From contig JBMFQR010000017.1 in assembly GCA_049968515.1 (NCBI GenBank), positions 1-44,388 of the forward strand: a stretch of DNA of 44,388 nucleotides, in the 5' to 3' direction. This document shows positions 8,678 to 16,680 of this stretch, piece after piece. The position numbers and the translations under genes are program-made. This DNA comes from JAOACQ01 sp049968515. GTDB lineage: Bacteria; Spirochaetota; Brevinematia; Brevinematales; JAOACQ01. Position 1 is the stretch's first letter. Each line of letters opens with the position of its first letter. A model generated the notes under the pieces. The model was not told the origin of the DNA. It ran no database searches and was given only the letters and a program-made list of their open reading frames with translations.

Positions 8678-8706
8678 ATTCTATCTTAAACAGCAAAAAA
8701 TTTCAA
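8678..8706 (-). promoter_or_regulatory. Promoter of the V-ATPase operon
   Basis: Minus strand TTGAAA (8706-8701), 17-base spacer, TAGAAT (8683-8678). The predicted start is near 8671, 29 bases before atpE. The intergenic space 8643-8907 otherwise holds only this promoter and the divergent one at 8860-8888. Confidence 0.7.
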
Positions 8707-8859
8707 AATAAAAACCATTATTTTTTTATAAAATCACGAACTGCTCGATAAACTCCTATCTACAAACTTGGCAGCAAATCAGAAATATGGCAATGTTTAC
8801 AATCCCATATTATCTAACTTTAGGCTTAAAAAACTCCCAATTTAAGTCTCTCAAAAAAT

Positions 8860-8888
8860 TTGAAATTTTAATATAAAAATCATAAAAT
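8860..8888 (+). promoter_or_regulatory. Promoter of the small membrane protein / MBL hydrolase unit
   Basis: TTGAAA (8860-8865), 17-base spacer, TAAAAT (8883-8888), with the first ATG 20 bases further on at 8908. Confidence 0.6.
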
Positions 8889-8907
8889 TTAAAAGGTAAA
8901 TTTAAAT

Positions 8908-9093
8908 ATGAAAATATTATCAAAAATTATTCTAATCTTATTCAGTCTCATTATCCTGATATTTGTCCTCCAGCAATATATTACCGGTAACCCTTTTGGA
9001 GATGAGGTACACCCACTATTAATTTTAGTTATCTTTTTCTTGATTTCTGTCTTTACAATTTTTAAAATTTTAATCTGGAGGGAGGAAAAGTAA
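8908..9093 (+). CDS. Small two-helix membrane protein, unknown
   Basis: This 61-aa protein has two predicted transmembrane segments (residues ~4-22 and ~36-54), a short polar loop (QQYITGNPFGDEVHP) and a positive C-terminus (WREEK). Shape and size resemble small LapA-like membrane proteins, but I cannot assign a family. Support for it being real comes from a promoter 20 bases upstream and from tight linkage: its stop lies directly before the ATG of the MBL hydrolase. The end of this frame also carries that gene's GGAGG ribosome site, so the two are likely co-transcribed and coupled. Confidence 0.6.
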   Translation: MKILSKIILILFSLIILIFVLQQYITGNPFGDEVHPLLILVIFFLISVFTIFKILIWREEK

Positions 9094-9094
9094 T

Positions 9095-9796
9095 ATGAAA
9101 AAAACAAAAATAATTTTGCTTTCAATTTTAATAACAACAGAAAAGCTCTTCTGTAATGAGGTGCAAAACATCTTAAGCAACATAAAATGGTTGGGGCAGG
9201 CTGGAATAAGAATAGAGGATAAAAGCATTATCTATATTGATCCCTATCAGTTAACCAGAAATGCAAAAAAGGCCGATTTGATTCTAATAACCCATGACCA
9301 TATGGATCATCTTGACAGAAAAAGCATCGAGCTGATATTAAAATCAAACACCATAATTGTTATACCGGAAGGCATAAATTTCAGTATTAAAGATGCAAAA
9401 ATTGAACATATAAAACCCTTTTCCACAAATATCTTTCTTGGTTACAAAATTACTGCTGTTCCCGCCTATAATGTAAAAAAGTATTTTCATCCAAAAATAA
9501 AAGGCTACGTGGGATACATAATAGAAATAGATGGTAAAAAGATTTATCATACAGGAGACACAGAACGCATTCCTGAAATGAAATCTCTAAGTGTTGACAT
9601 AATTTTATTGCCTTTGGGGCAGACCTATACAATGAATTCTGTAGAAGAAGCTGTTGAGGCTGTCAAAGATGTTAAGGCAACCTACGCCATCCCGATTCAC
9701 TTCGGGCTTTATGAAGGAAGTATTGAAGATGCTTTTAAATTTCAGAAGCTACTGAAAGGAAAGGTAAATGTGTTAATTTTGAAAAAGGAAGAATAA
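9095..9796 (+). CDS. Metallo-beta-lactamase-fold hydrolase (UlaG/UPF0173-like)
   Basis: This 233-aa protein carries the metal-binding motif HDHMDH at residues 67-72. Later ligands are in YHTGDTERIPEM (Asp, ~154) and PIHFGLYEG (His, ~200). The fold begins with IKWLGQAGIRIEDKSIIYID, as in the L-ascorbate-6-phosphate lactonase/UPF0173 branch. Substrate is unknown. Residues 1-20 are hydrophobic and may form a signal sequence ending near FCNE, which would place it outside the cytoplasm, but this is weak. Start: GGAGGGAGG lies 8 bases upstream. The gene is unrelated in function to the divergent ATPase as far as sequence shows. Confidence 0.85.
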   Translation: MKKTKIILLSILITTEKLFCNEVQNILSNIKWLGQAGIRIEDKSIIYIDPYQLTRNAKKADLILITHDHMDHLDRKSIELILKSNTIIVIPEGINFSIKDAKIEHIKPFSTNIFLGYKITAVPAYNVKKYFHPKIKGYVGYIIEIDGKKIYHTGDTERIPEMKSLSVDIILLPLGQTYTMNSVEEAVEAVKDVKATYAIPIHFGLYEGSIEDAFKFQKLLKGKVNVLILKKEE

Positions 9797-9838
9797 CTTT
9801 TCAAACAAATCCTTTGTTGAATTCGTTTCTCCAGAAAC

Positions 9839-9867
9839 TGGAAAAAATAAAATAAAAGTGTTATAAT
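9839..9867 (+). promoter_or_regulatory. Candidate promoter of pgk-tpiA
   Basis: TGGAAA (9839-9844), 17-base spacer, TATAAT (9862-9867). The predicted leader before pgk is about 160 bases and contains the IS-end-like sequence at 9902-9919. Confidence 0.5.
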
Positions 9868-9901
9868 TTTAAACTTGAACTGCGTAGTTTTTAATATTAT
9901 G

Positions 9902-9919
9902 GAGCTGTCCAGAAAGTGG
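9902..9919 (+). repeat. IS/MITE-end-like sequence in the pgk leader
   Basis: GCTGTCCAGAAAGTG at 9904-9918 matches 13 of 15 bases of GCTGTCGAAAAAGTG in the inverted-repeat element at 26352. No partner arm was found nearby, so this may be a solo remnant or chance. Confidence 0.3.
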
Positions 9920-10035
9920 TAAAATTCTTTGCAGTCATTTAATGGTTTAAGGTGGAGGCAAAGATGTTAAAGAGATGAACTATTCAGGATAAGCAAAGGT
10001 TATTCAACCAAACAAATAATTGGATAGGAGGATAT

Positions 10036-11304
10036 ATGCCAATCAGCAAAAAAACAGTAAGGGATATTGACCTTAAAGGCAAAAGGGTAGTAATGAGAGT
10101 TGACTTTAATGTACCTATGAAAGATGGGGTTGTGCAGGATGACACCCGTATTAAAGCGGCTCTACCAACTATAAACTACATTCTTGAGCAGGGGGTAAGA
10201 AGCCTTGTTTTAATGTCACATCTCGGCGATCCAAAAAAGGACATGGAAAAGGCAAGGGAAAAAGCGCAGAAAGAAGGTAAGCCATTCGATGAGCAGAAAT
10301 ATATTGAGGGAAAGCACAAGATGCTACCGGTAGCAAAGCATTTTGAAAAGCTTTTGGGTAAACCAGTCCAGTTTGCTCCGGATTGTCTCGGAGAAGAAAC
10401 GAAAAAAATGGTTGATAACCTGCCAGTCGGTGGAATACTTATGCTTGAAAACACCCGCTTTCATAAAGAAGAGACCTCAAAAGATCCAGCCGAAAGGGAA
10501 AAAATGGCTAAAGAGCTAGCAAGCTATGGAGAGGTCTTTGTTAATGATGCCTTTGGAACTGCTCACAGAGCTCACGCATCCACCGAAACAATCGCTCATT
10601 TTTTACCGGCAGTTGCTGGCTTCTTGATGGAAAGAGAGCTTGAATATCTTGAAGAAAAAATAATAAAGAACCCTGCCAGACCTTTTATAGCAATTATCGG
10701 TGGTGCTAAGATTTCTTCAAAAATTGGTGTCCTCGAAAATCTTTTAAACAAGGTTGATAAGATGATAGTTGGTGGTGGAATGGCTTATACATTCTTAAAA
10801 GCCAAAGGACTCTCTATCGGGACATCTCTCGTTGAGGAAGATATGATTCCTAAGGCACAGGAAATACTTCAAAAGGCTTATGAGAAGCGTATATACATAT
10901 ACCTGCCAATTGACCATATTGTAACCAGAGAATTTTCACCAGATGCAGAAAGTATGCATGTTGCAAGAGGAAATATTGATGATGGATGGATGGGAATGGA
11001 TATAGGCCCTCTTACAGTAGAAAAGTTCCAGGGGGCACTCAAGGGTGCAAAAACTGTATTCTGGAATGGTCCTCTCGGTGTATATGAGTTTGAAAAGTTT
11101 GCTAAAGGAACAAACGAAATTGCAAAGATTCTGGCTAATTTGCCGGATTGCACAACAGTTATTGGAGGAGGAGATGCTGTCTCTGCTGTAAACAAGGCAG
11201 GTGTTGCAGATAAAATGAGCCATATCTCAACTGGCGGCGGTGCTTCACTTGAGCTTGTTGAAGGAAAAGTTCTCCCCGGCGTGGCAGCATTGATGGATAG
11301 ATAA
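10036..11304 (+). CDS. pgk: Phosphoglycerate kinase
   Basis: This 422-aa enzyme transfers the acyl-phosphate of 1,3-bisphosphoglycerate to ADP in glycolysis (reversible). Signature blocks are RVDFNVPMKDGVVQDDTRI (N-terminal substrate loop), MLENTRFHKEE, FVNDAFGTAHRAHAS, IIGGAKISSKIGVLENLL, FWNGPLGVYEFEKF and the nucleotide-binding GGGDAVSAV. It is ~25 residues longer than most bacterial PGKs because of a charged insertion after SHLGDPKKD (about residues 69-93). Such an insertion is familiar to me from spirochaete enzymes. TAGGAGG lies just before the ATG. tpiA follows after 18 bases, forming a triose-phosphate operon. Confidence 0.97.
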   Translation: MPISKKTVRDIDLKGKRVVMRVDFNVPMKDGVVQDDTRIKAALPTINYILEQGVRSLVLMSHLGDPKKDMEKAREKAQKEGKPFDEQKYIEGKHKMLPVAKHFEKLLGKPVQFAPDCLGEETKKMVDNLPVGGILMLENTRFHKEETSKDPAEREKMAKELASYGEVFVNDAFGTAHRAHASTETIAHFLPAVAGFLMERELEYLEEKIIKNPARPFIAIIGGAKISSKIGVLENLLNKVDKMIVGGGMAYTFLKAKGLSIGTSLVEEDMIPKAQEILQKAYEKRIYIYLPIDHIVTREFSPDAESMHVARGNIDDGWMGMDIGPLTVEKFQGALKGAKTVFWNGPLGVYEFEKFAKGTNEIAKILANLPDCTTVIGGGDAVSAVNKAGVADKMSHISTGGGASLELVEGKVLPGVAALMDR

Positions 11305-11322
11305 GTTTTAAAGGAGTATCAA

Positions 11323-12081
11323 ATGTCAAGAAAACCTTTTATAGCTGGAAATTGGAAGATGTATAAGACAACTTCTGAAGCAGTTTCATTCGCAAGGCAA
11401 TTCAAAAGTCTGGTAGCAGATGTTAAAGACAGGGATATTCTGATATGTGCCACTTTTACTTTGCTTCCTGCACTGGCAAAAGAATTTGATGGTTCAAATA
11501 TTATGCTCGGTGCACAGAATATGTATTTTGAAAAAGAAGGGGCTTTTACCGGAGAGGTTTCACCTCTTCAGCTTCTAGATGTAGGGGCAAAATATGTCAT
11601 TCTTGGTCATTCTGAGAGAAGGCACATTTTAGGTGAGAAGGATGAGCTTATAAACAAAAAGTTAAAAGCAGCTCTCCAGTATGGTCTATTGCCAATTTTG
11701 TGTGTGGGAGAGCTTCTTGAAGAAAGAGAAGCAGGTAAGACAGAAAGCGTTGTTAAAACCCAGGTTGTAGAGGGCTTTAAAGGACTTTCAAAAGAAGAGG
11801 CTCTAAAAGTAACAATAGCATATGAACCTGTCTGGGCAATAGGTACGGGTAAAACAGCAACTCCAGAGGATGCTGATAGTGTACATCTCTATATAAGAAA
11901 GGTACTCACTGATATCTATGGTAAGGATGTGGCTGATAAAATAAGGATTCAATATGGAGGTTCTGTAAAACCTGAAAACATAGATTCCTTAATGGCAAAG
12001 GAAAATATTGACGGAGCACTTGTGGGGGGAGCAAGCCTTAAGCCAGAATCCTTTGAAAGAATTGTAAAATTTATAAAATAA
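11323..12081 (+). CDS. tpiA: Triosephosphate isomerase
   Basis: This 252-aa TIM barrel interconverts dihydroxyacetone phosphate and glyceraldehyde-3-phosphate. All catalytic blocks are present: GNWKMYK with the substrate-binding lysine, LGHSERRHI with the catalytic histidine, and AYEPVWAIGTGKTA with the catalytic glutamate and the flexible loop 6. The phosphate-binding IQYGGSVKPEN and DGALVGGASL are also present. Length is normal. It follows pgk by 18 bases with AAGGAG at the start and is followed by the hairpin at 12096-12128. DHAP made by a glycerol pathway (see glpK) would enter here, although glpK is on the other strand. Confidence 0.97.
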   Translation: MSRKPFIAGNWKMYKTTSEAVSFARQFKSLVADVKDRDILICATFTLLPALAKEFDGSNIMLGAQNMYFEKEGAFTGEVSPLQLLDVGAKYVILGHSERRHILGEKDELINKKLKAALQYGLLPILCVGELLEEREAGKTESVVKTQVVEGFKGLSKEEALKVTIAYEPVWAIGTGKTATPEDADSVHLYIRKVLTDIYGKDVADKIRIQYGGSVKPENIDSLMAKENIDGALVGGASLKPESFERIVKFIK

Positions 12082-12095
12082 ATAATAGAATAGAT

Positions 12096-12128
12096 ATGTT
12101 CTGTGTTGCCTATGGCAACACAGAACAT
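12096..12128 (+). terminator. Perfect hairpin after tpiA
   Basis: ATGTTCTGTGTTGCC pairs perfectly with GGCAACACAGAACAT around a 3-base loop (15-bp stem), 14 bases after the tpiA stop. The stem is strong but the following bases (TCATTTAAAG) are not a clean U-run. It could therefore be an imperfect terminator or a 3'-end stabilising hairpin before the DUF2905 gene. Confidence 0.6.
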
Positions 12129-12148
12129 TCATTTAAAGTTCTGGAATT

Positions 12149-12379
12149 ATGGAAATAAACAAAACCATACTTGGAATAGGAATCTTTCTCATTTTTTCTG
12201 GGATATTGCTTGTTATTTTCAGTCTGGTAGGTAAGTTTTTGCCACTTTTTAAATTACCCGGCGACATCATAATCGAAAAAGAAAACTTTGGTTTTTATTT
12301 TCCCATTGTAACAAGCATAATATTAAGTATAATTTTAACTGTGATTTTGAACATAATCTTTAAGATATTTAAGTTTTGA
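12149..12379 (+). CDS. DUF2905 small membrane protein
   Basis: This 76-aa protein has two transmembrane helices (residues ~7-29 and ~50-73). Between them is the family signature KLPGDIIIEKENFGFYFPIV, which corresponds to the LPGDI.IE..NF.FYFP core of DUF2905. Function is unknown in all members I know of. No good ribosome site is visible; GTTCTGG precedes the ATG. It sits 67 bases after tpiA, downstream of a hairpin, and its stop is 3 bases from the convergent glpK stop. Expression probably depends on read-through from pgk-tpiA. Confidence 0.85.
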   Translation: MEINKTILGIGIFLIFSGILLVIFSLVGKFLPLFKLPGDIIIEKENFGFYFPIVTSIILSIILTVILNIIFKIFKF

Positions 12380-12382
12380 GAT

Positions 12383-13882
12383 TTATTCCAGCCAGCCAAA
12401 GCTTTTTTCTACAGCCTTTTTCCAGAAGTGAAAGAGCCTTTCTCTCTCTTCTTCCTTCATTTCCGGCTTCCACTCCTTTGATACTTTCCAGTGAGCTTTT
12501 AGCTCCTCTTTATTCTTCCAGAATCCGGTTGCTAATCCAGCTGCATAGGCTGCACCAAGTGCAGTTGTTTCCGTTACCACAGGAAGTAAAACCAAAACAC
12601 CCAGTATATCTGCCTGAAACTGCATAAGAAGGCTGCTTGCCGTCATTCCACCATCAACCTTTAAGGCAGATAATTTTATCTTAGAATCCTTTTCCATTGC
12701 CTCAAAAACCTCTCTTGTCTGATAGGCTGTTGCCTCCAGTACCGCTCTCGCAATATGACATTTATTAACAAAACGCGTCAGACCTGTTATCACTCCTCTT
12801 GCATCACTTCTCCAGTATGGGGCAAATAGTCCTGAAAACGCTGGAACAAAATAGACACCACCATTATCCTTAACAGATTCTGCAAGGGAATTTATTTCAG
12901 AGGAAGTTTTTATTATACCGAGGTTGTCCCTTAACCACTGGACTAAAGCTCCTGTTATGGCAATTGAACCCTCAAGTGCATATACAGGAGGTTCTTTTGC
13001 AATTTTATATCCAGCTGTTGTGAGAAGCCCATTTTCGGAAAAAACAAGCTTATTACCCGTATTCATTAGAAGAAAGCAACCTGTCCCATAGGTGTTTTTA
13101 GCTTCACCAGCCTCAAAGCAGGTCTGACCGAATAAGGCCGCCTGCTGATCTCCCAGTACTCCAGCTATGGGAAGTTCGGTTCCAAATGGTCCTTCCGGAT
13201 CAGTATAACCAATAACTTCACTGGATGAATAAATGGCAGGTAGCATTTCTCTATAAACACCCATTTCTAAAAGCATCCCATCATCCCATTCGAGAGTTGA
13301 TATGTTTAAAAGCATTGTCCGGCTTGCATTTGTAACATCTGTAGCATGAATCTTTCCTCCAGTAAGATTCCATATCAACCACGAATCAATAGTGCCAAAA
13401 GCTACAATCCCCTTTTCTGCATCTTTTTTGACATCAGGGTAGTTTTCAAGTATCCATTTTATCTTTGGCCCTGAAAAGTAAGTAGCAAGAGGAAGACCGG
13501 TAACTCTCTGAAATCTATTCTGCCCCCCATTTTCAGAAAGCCTTTTGCATATTTCAGAAGTTCTTACATCCTGCCAGACAATTGCGTTGCAGTAAGGGAT
13601 TCCGGTTAATTTATTCCAGACCACTGTCGTCTCGCGCTGATTGGTAACGCCTATTGCAATAAGTTCTTCTGGCTTTATTTTTGCCTTATCCATTGCAAAC
13701 TTTATGGCTTTACAGGCATTCTGCCAGATTTCAACAGGGTTATGCTCAACCCAGCCGGGTTGTGGATATATTTGAGTGTGTTCAATCTGATGGGATGATA
13801 TTATTTTCCCATTCTTATTAAAAATAATAAATCTTGTGCTTGTTGTACCCTGATCTATGGCTCCAACATATTTTCTGGACAT
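12383..13882 (-). CDS. glpK: Glycerol kinase
   Basis: This 499-aa FGGY-family kinase phosphorylates glycerol to glycerol-3-phosphate with ATP. Visible blocks are the phosphate-1 motif GAIDQGTTSTRFIIF (residues 7-21), the glycerol-binding HTQIYPQPGWVEHNP, TNQRETTVVW, GDQQAALFGQ, the ATP-binding YGTGCFLLMNTG, and the C-terminal VDGGMTASSLLMQFQADILG. Length is typical. It follows the flavin oxidoreductase gene by 28 bases on the same strand and is probably co-transcribed with it. No glpF or glpD is in the window, so the downstream fate of glycerol-3-phosphate (lipid or DHAP) cannot be told from here. Confidence 0.96.
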   Translation of the reverse strand: MSRKYVGAIDQGTTSTRFIIFNKNGKIISSHQIEHTQIYPQPGWVEHNPVEIWQNACKAIKFAMDKAKIKPEELIAIGVTNQRETTVVWNKLTGIPYCNAIVWQDVRTSEICKRLSENGGQNRFQRVTGLPLATYFSGPKIKWILENYPDVKKDAEKGIVAFGTIDSWLIWNLTGGKIHATDVTNASRTMLLNISTLEWDDGMLLEMGVYREMLPAIYSSSEVIGYTDPEGPFGTELPIAGVLGDQQAALFGQTCFEAGEAKNTYGTGCFLLMNTGNKLVFSENGLLTTAGYKIAKEPPVYALEGSIAITGALVQWLRDNLGIIKTSSEINSLAESVKDNGGVYFVPAFSGLFAPYWRSDARGVITGLTRFVNKCHIARAVLEATAYQTREVFEAMEKDSKIKLSALKVDGGMTASSLLMQFQADILGVLVLLPVVTETTALGAAYAAGLATGFWKNKEELKAHWKVSKEWKPEMKEEERERLFHFWKKAVEKSFGWLE

Positions 13883-13910
13883 AGCTTTCCCCCTATCTTA
13901 TTTATATTCA

Positions 13911-15011
13911 TTATGCAGAGGCAGCTATTTCATATTCTAACAATAACGTTCTGATTAATTCTTTAACAGAGATAATCTTATCCACTCTAAATGCGTTAAA
14001 ACCCGCAAATGTAAATCCATTCTTGAGTTTTCCCTTTTTGGCATTGGTCAATGCAAGAGCAATACAGTATGGAACTTTTCTAAAGTCACAGGTCTTCAAG
14101 CATTTCCAGAGGCATTTAAATGGTTTTTTTATACCTTCGGAAATGTCATCTATAAATTTGTTTCTTATTGCTCTGCCGGGTAGCCCCACAGGACTGTCTA
14201 TTATGATAAGATCTTCCTCTTTACAATTTACATATGCTTTTTTGAATTCTATGGAGGCGTCACATTCATAAGTCGCAACAAATCTGGTTGCCATCTGTAC
14301 TCCCTTTGCACCCAGCTTAATAAACTTATAAATATCTGCTCCAGTGTATATACCACCAGCAGCAATTACTGGTATATCTTTGCCAAATTGCTCTTCAAAA
14401 GTTTTTATCTCCAGAATTACGTCGGGGAGTATTTTCTCCAGCCTGTAAAGAGGATTATTTATCTGCTCTTTTTTGAAACCAAGATGCCCACCAGCCAGAG
14501 GTCCTTCAACAACCACCGCATCGGGAACATGATTGTAGTTTTTCGCCCAGTATTGAAATATAATTCTTGCAGCTTTTGCAGATGAAACAATAGGCACGAT
14601 TTTTGTAGAAATCTTTCCCAATTTTTCCGGCGAAAGGGATTCCGGATTTTTTAATGCAAGACCTGCCCCAAGTAAAATCAAATCCACTCCTTCACCCACA
14701 GCAATATTAACAAGCTCATCAAAATCCGAAAGAGCTACCATTATGTTTACACCAATAATTCCACCTGTCTTCTTTCTTGCTTTTCTTATTTCTTTTTTCA
14801 AGGCTCTTCTATTTGCCTCTCTAAAATTTGTCCTGAAATCTGTTTCAAGCATACCAATAGCAGCAGAGGCAATCACACCAATTCCACCTTCATCTGCCAC
14901 AGCCGATGCCAATCCAGACAGGGAAACTCCAACACCCATTCCTCCCTGAATAATAGGTATTCTGGCATTAAGATCTCCTATTTTTAATCCTGATATTTTC
15001 TTGAAATTCAT
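13911..15011 (-). CDS. NAD(P)H-dependent flavin oxidoreductase / nitronate monooxygenase family
   Basis: This 366-aa FMN-binding TIM barrel belongs to the 2-nitropropane dioxygenase (nitronate monooxygenase) group. Supporting blocks: RIPIIQGGMGVGVSLSGLAS at the N-terminus, GVNIMVAL, VVVEGPLAGGHLGF (the usual active-site GP.AGGH), IPVIAAGGIYTGADI and GAKGVQMATRF. It has no ACP- or acyl-CoA-specific partner nearby, so FabK-like enoyl reductase activity is possible but not suggested by context. The C-terminal ~90 residues carry several cysteines (FKCLWKCLKTCDF, VPYCIALA) not typical of classical NMO. These could bind a metal or cluster. It is first in a two-gene unit with glpK. Confidence 0.85.
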   Translation of the reverse strand: MNFKKISGLKIGDLNARIPIIQGGMGVGVSLSGLASAVADEGGIGVIASAAIGMLETDFRTNFREANRRALKKEIRKARKKTGGIIGVNIMVALSDFDELVNIAVGEGVDLILLGAGLALKNPESLSPEKLGKISTKIVPIVSSAKAARIIFQYWAKNYNHVPDAVVVEGPLAGGHLGFKKEQINNPLYRLEKILPDVILEIKTFEEQFGKDIPVIAAGGIYTGADIYKFIKLGAKGVQMATRFVATYECDASIEFKKAYVNCKEEDLIIIDSPVGLPGRAIRNKFIDDISEGIKKPFKCLWKCLKTCDFRKVPYCIALALTNAKKGKLKNGFTFAGFNAFRVDKIISVKELIRTLLLEYEIAASA

Positions 15012-15128
15012 AAACCTTTAATCCTTCAAATTATTTCATCTAACATACTGCTGGTAAATACAATGAAGTGTATCATTAGAATTGCTGAGGTTATAAATAT
15101 TTTTACCTGCTTCAGGTTAGATGAATTA

Positions 15129-15157
15129 AGTATAAATCCACACCCAAATTTTTTCAA
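15129..15157 (-). promoter_or_regulatory. Promoter of the flavin oxidoreductase-glpK unit
   Basis: Minus strand TTGAAA (15157-15152), 17-base spacer, TATACT (15134-15129). The leader to the ATG at 15011 is ~110 bases and contains a small palindrome, ACCTG-CTT-CAGGT (15105-15117). I see no gene in 15012-15318. Confidence 0.6.
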
Positions 15158-15318
15158 ATTATTGCATAAACAAAAATTGTCATAAATCGGAATATCTTTT
15201 ATCTCATATAGATAAGCAGTGTATAAGCTTAGTGTGTATTCATTAAACCTTAAAAAAATTGACAATTTAGGTAGTCATAAAGTTAAGCCGAAAATTAAAA
15301 GATAAGGGTTATTTTCAT

Positions 15319-16257
15319 ATGTTTATACCAGTATTAATTTTTACATTCCTCGCTTTTGGACATATTTTTTCCCTCGAATACAAAGTAAAAGAAGGAGATA
15401 CTCTCTGGAATATTTCCAAGAGATTTAATATTGATGGTGAATTAATTGAGAAGATAAATGAGATTGTTGTACTCAAATCAGGTCAGGATATACTAATTCC
15501 AGATAAATTAATAAAATATAGAGTGGAAAGTGGAGATTCACTTTCCTCAATTTCAAAAAAATTTTCCTCCTCAATAAAATATATCATAATCCTCAACAAT
15601 CTTAAGAGTGAAGAAATTTATAATGGACAGCTTCTTCAGATTCCTGTATTTGAAAAATATAATACTATCTCATCAAAAACAGAAAAGGAAAAGGATGTTA
15701 TAATTCATACTGTTAAAAAAGGAGAGACCTTATTCAGCATTTCAAAAAACTACAATGTAAGCATAAAGGATATAATTTACTGGAATAATAAATACTCTCA
15801 TAACATTTTTCCAGAAGAAAAGCTAAAAATTTATTGCAATAAAGATAATCTTAAACTGGAAAAAAACACAACTAAATCATGGTATTTCCCTTTAAGGGAT
15901 AAAACCTTAATCACTGGTTATAGTGAGGGAAAAAGAGGATTAACATTTTTTCTCAGTAAATGCTCGGAAATTTACAATATAAAGGATGGAGTTGTCGAAT
16001 ACACGGGGCATATTAACGGCTACGACAAGGTGGTTATAGTAAGGTCAGAAAATTATAAAATAGTTTATGGCTATTTGAATGAGGTTTACGTAAAAAAGGG
16101 AGATAATATAAAAACAGGTGTTTTAATTGCAAATACCGACTACCATAATTTTATTGGCAGGATTGCCTTTTACCTTGAAATAAGAAATGGCAAAAAGATT
16201 GAAAAAATTGACAAAATTTTTTCTCTTGACAGGGACAAACTCTTTGCTAAAAAATAA
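15319..16257 (+). CDS. Secreted LysM protein with a degenerate LytM (M23) domain
   Basis: This 312-aa envelope protein has an N-terminal hydrophobic signal segment (residues ~1-18, FIPVLIFTFLAFGHIFS) and three LysM peptidoglycan-binding modules at ~21-61, ~67-110 and ~130-173. These are followed by a LytM/M23-type beta domain at ~187-300. The M23 zinc ligands are not present: the HxGxD position reads RGLTF, the YxHL position reads YGYL, and the HLHFE position reads AFYLE. It is thus probably a non-catalytic amidase activator of the EnvC/NlpD type rather than an endopeptidase. The upstream region has TTGACA at 15259-15264 but no convincing -10. Its last codons contain the rnpB promoter. Confidence 0.85.
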   Translation: MFIPVLIFTFLAFGHIFSLEYKVKEGDTLWNISKRFNIDGELIEKINEIVVLKSGQDILIPDKLIKYRVESGDSLSSISKKFSSSIKYIIILNNLKSEEIYNGQLLQIPVFEKYNTISSKTEKEKDVIIHTVKKGETLFSISKNYNVSIKDIIYWNNKYSHNIFPEEKLKIYCNKDNLKLEKNTTKSWYFPLRDKTLITGYSEGKRGLTFFLSKCSEIYNIKDGVVEYTGHINGYDKVVIVRSENYKIVYGYLNEVYVKKGDNIKTGVLIANTDYHNFIGRIAFYLEIRNGKKIEKIDKIFSLDRDKLFAKK

Positions 16258-16272
16258 AAAAATAATTATAAT
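16244..16272 (+). promoter_or_regulatory. Promoter of rnpB
   Basis: TTGCTA (16244-16249), 17-base spacer, TATAAT (16267-16272). The predicted start falls at ~16279, exactly where helix P1 of RNase P RNA begins. The -35 box lies within the 3' end of the LysM gene. Confidence 0.8.
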
Positions 16273-16278
16273 TAAACA

Positions 16279-16678
16279 GGATGGGCCAAAGAAACGCCCT
16301 TTGCTATTTCTTTTAGCTGGGGAGGAAAGTCCGGGCACCGAAAAGCAACTGGCCAGACAAGCTCTGGACGTGGCTCTCCAGAGATCCTTCTGGACAGCTA
16401 CGATGGAAAGTGCCACAGAAAACATACCGCCCCTCTGTTTTAAGGACATAAAGCAACGAGGGGTAAGGGTGAAAAGGCGGTGTAAGAGACCACCGCGGTT
16501 GACATAAGTCAACCGGCATGGCAAACCCCCAGGGGTGCAAGGTTAAGCAGCATCTTCCGTGGCTTTACGGAGTAAAGGATGCGGGTAAACCGCTTGATTT
16601 CTCCTGTGAAGGAGAAACAAGATGGATGTTTCTTAAAGAGGCATCGCCTCTTACAGAACCCGGCTTACAGGCCCGTCC
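16279..16678 (+). ncRNA. rnpB: RNase P RNA (bacterial type A-like)
   Basis: This ~400-nt catalytic RNA removes 5' leaders from tRNA precursors. Conserved core elements are visible in order. Helix P1 is GGATGGGCC (16279-16287) pairing with GGCCCGTCC (16670-16678), with one G-U. The universal GAGGAAAGTCCGGGC of P4/J3-4 is at 16322-16336, CCACAGAAAACATACCGCC at ~16413-16431, and the L15 loop GGGTAAACC (~16582-16590) that pairs with tRNA CCA. The 3' core ACAGAACCCGGCTTACAGGC starts at 16653. The end abuts the stop codon of the convergent gene at 16681. Ends are set by P1 pairing and the promoter, so they are accurate to a few bases. Confidence 0.97.
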
Positions 16679-16680
16679 CC

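Noticed and set aside
8889..9137. Minus-strand 82-codon frame at 8889-9137
   Set aside because: It is the shadow of the 61-aa membrane protein, which has a promoter and tight linkage to the next gene.
9964..10035. Frame upstream of and in phase with pgk as an N-terminal extension or transposase remnant
   Set aside because: A stop codon interrupts it after four codons (9976-9978), and the pgk ATG has its own TAGGAGG; a transposase origin could not be supported.
15026..15265. 79-codon minus-strand frame upstream of the flavin oxidoreductase
   Set aside because: No ribosome site or family pattern, and it spans the promoter of the downstream gene.
16123..16540. Open frames on both strands over 16123-16540
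   Set aside because: They lie on the RNase P RNA, whose core motifs and P1 pairing are clear; the frames have no homology pattern.
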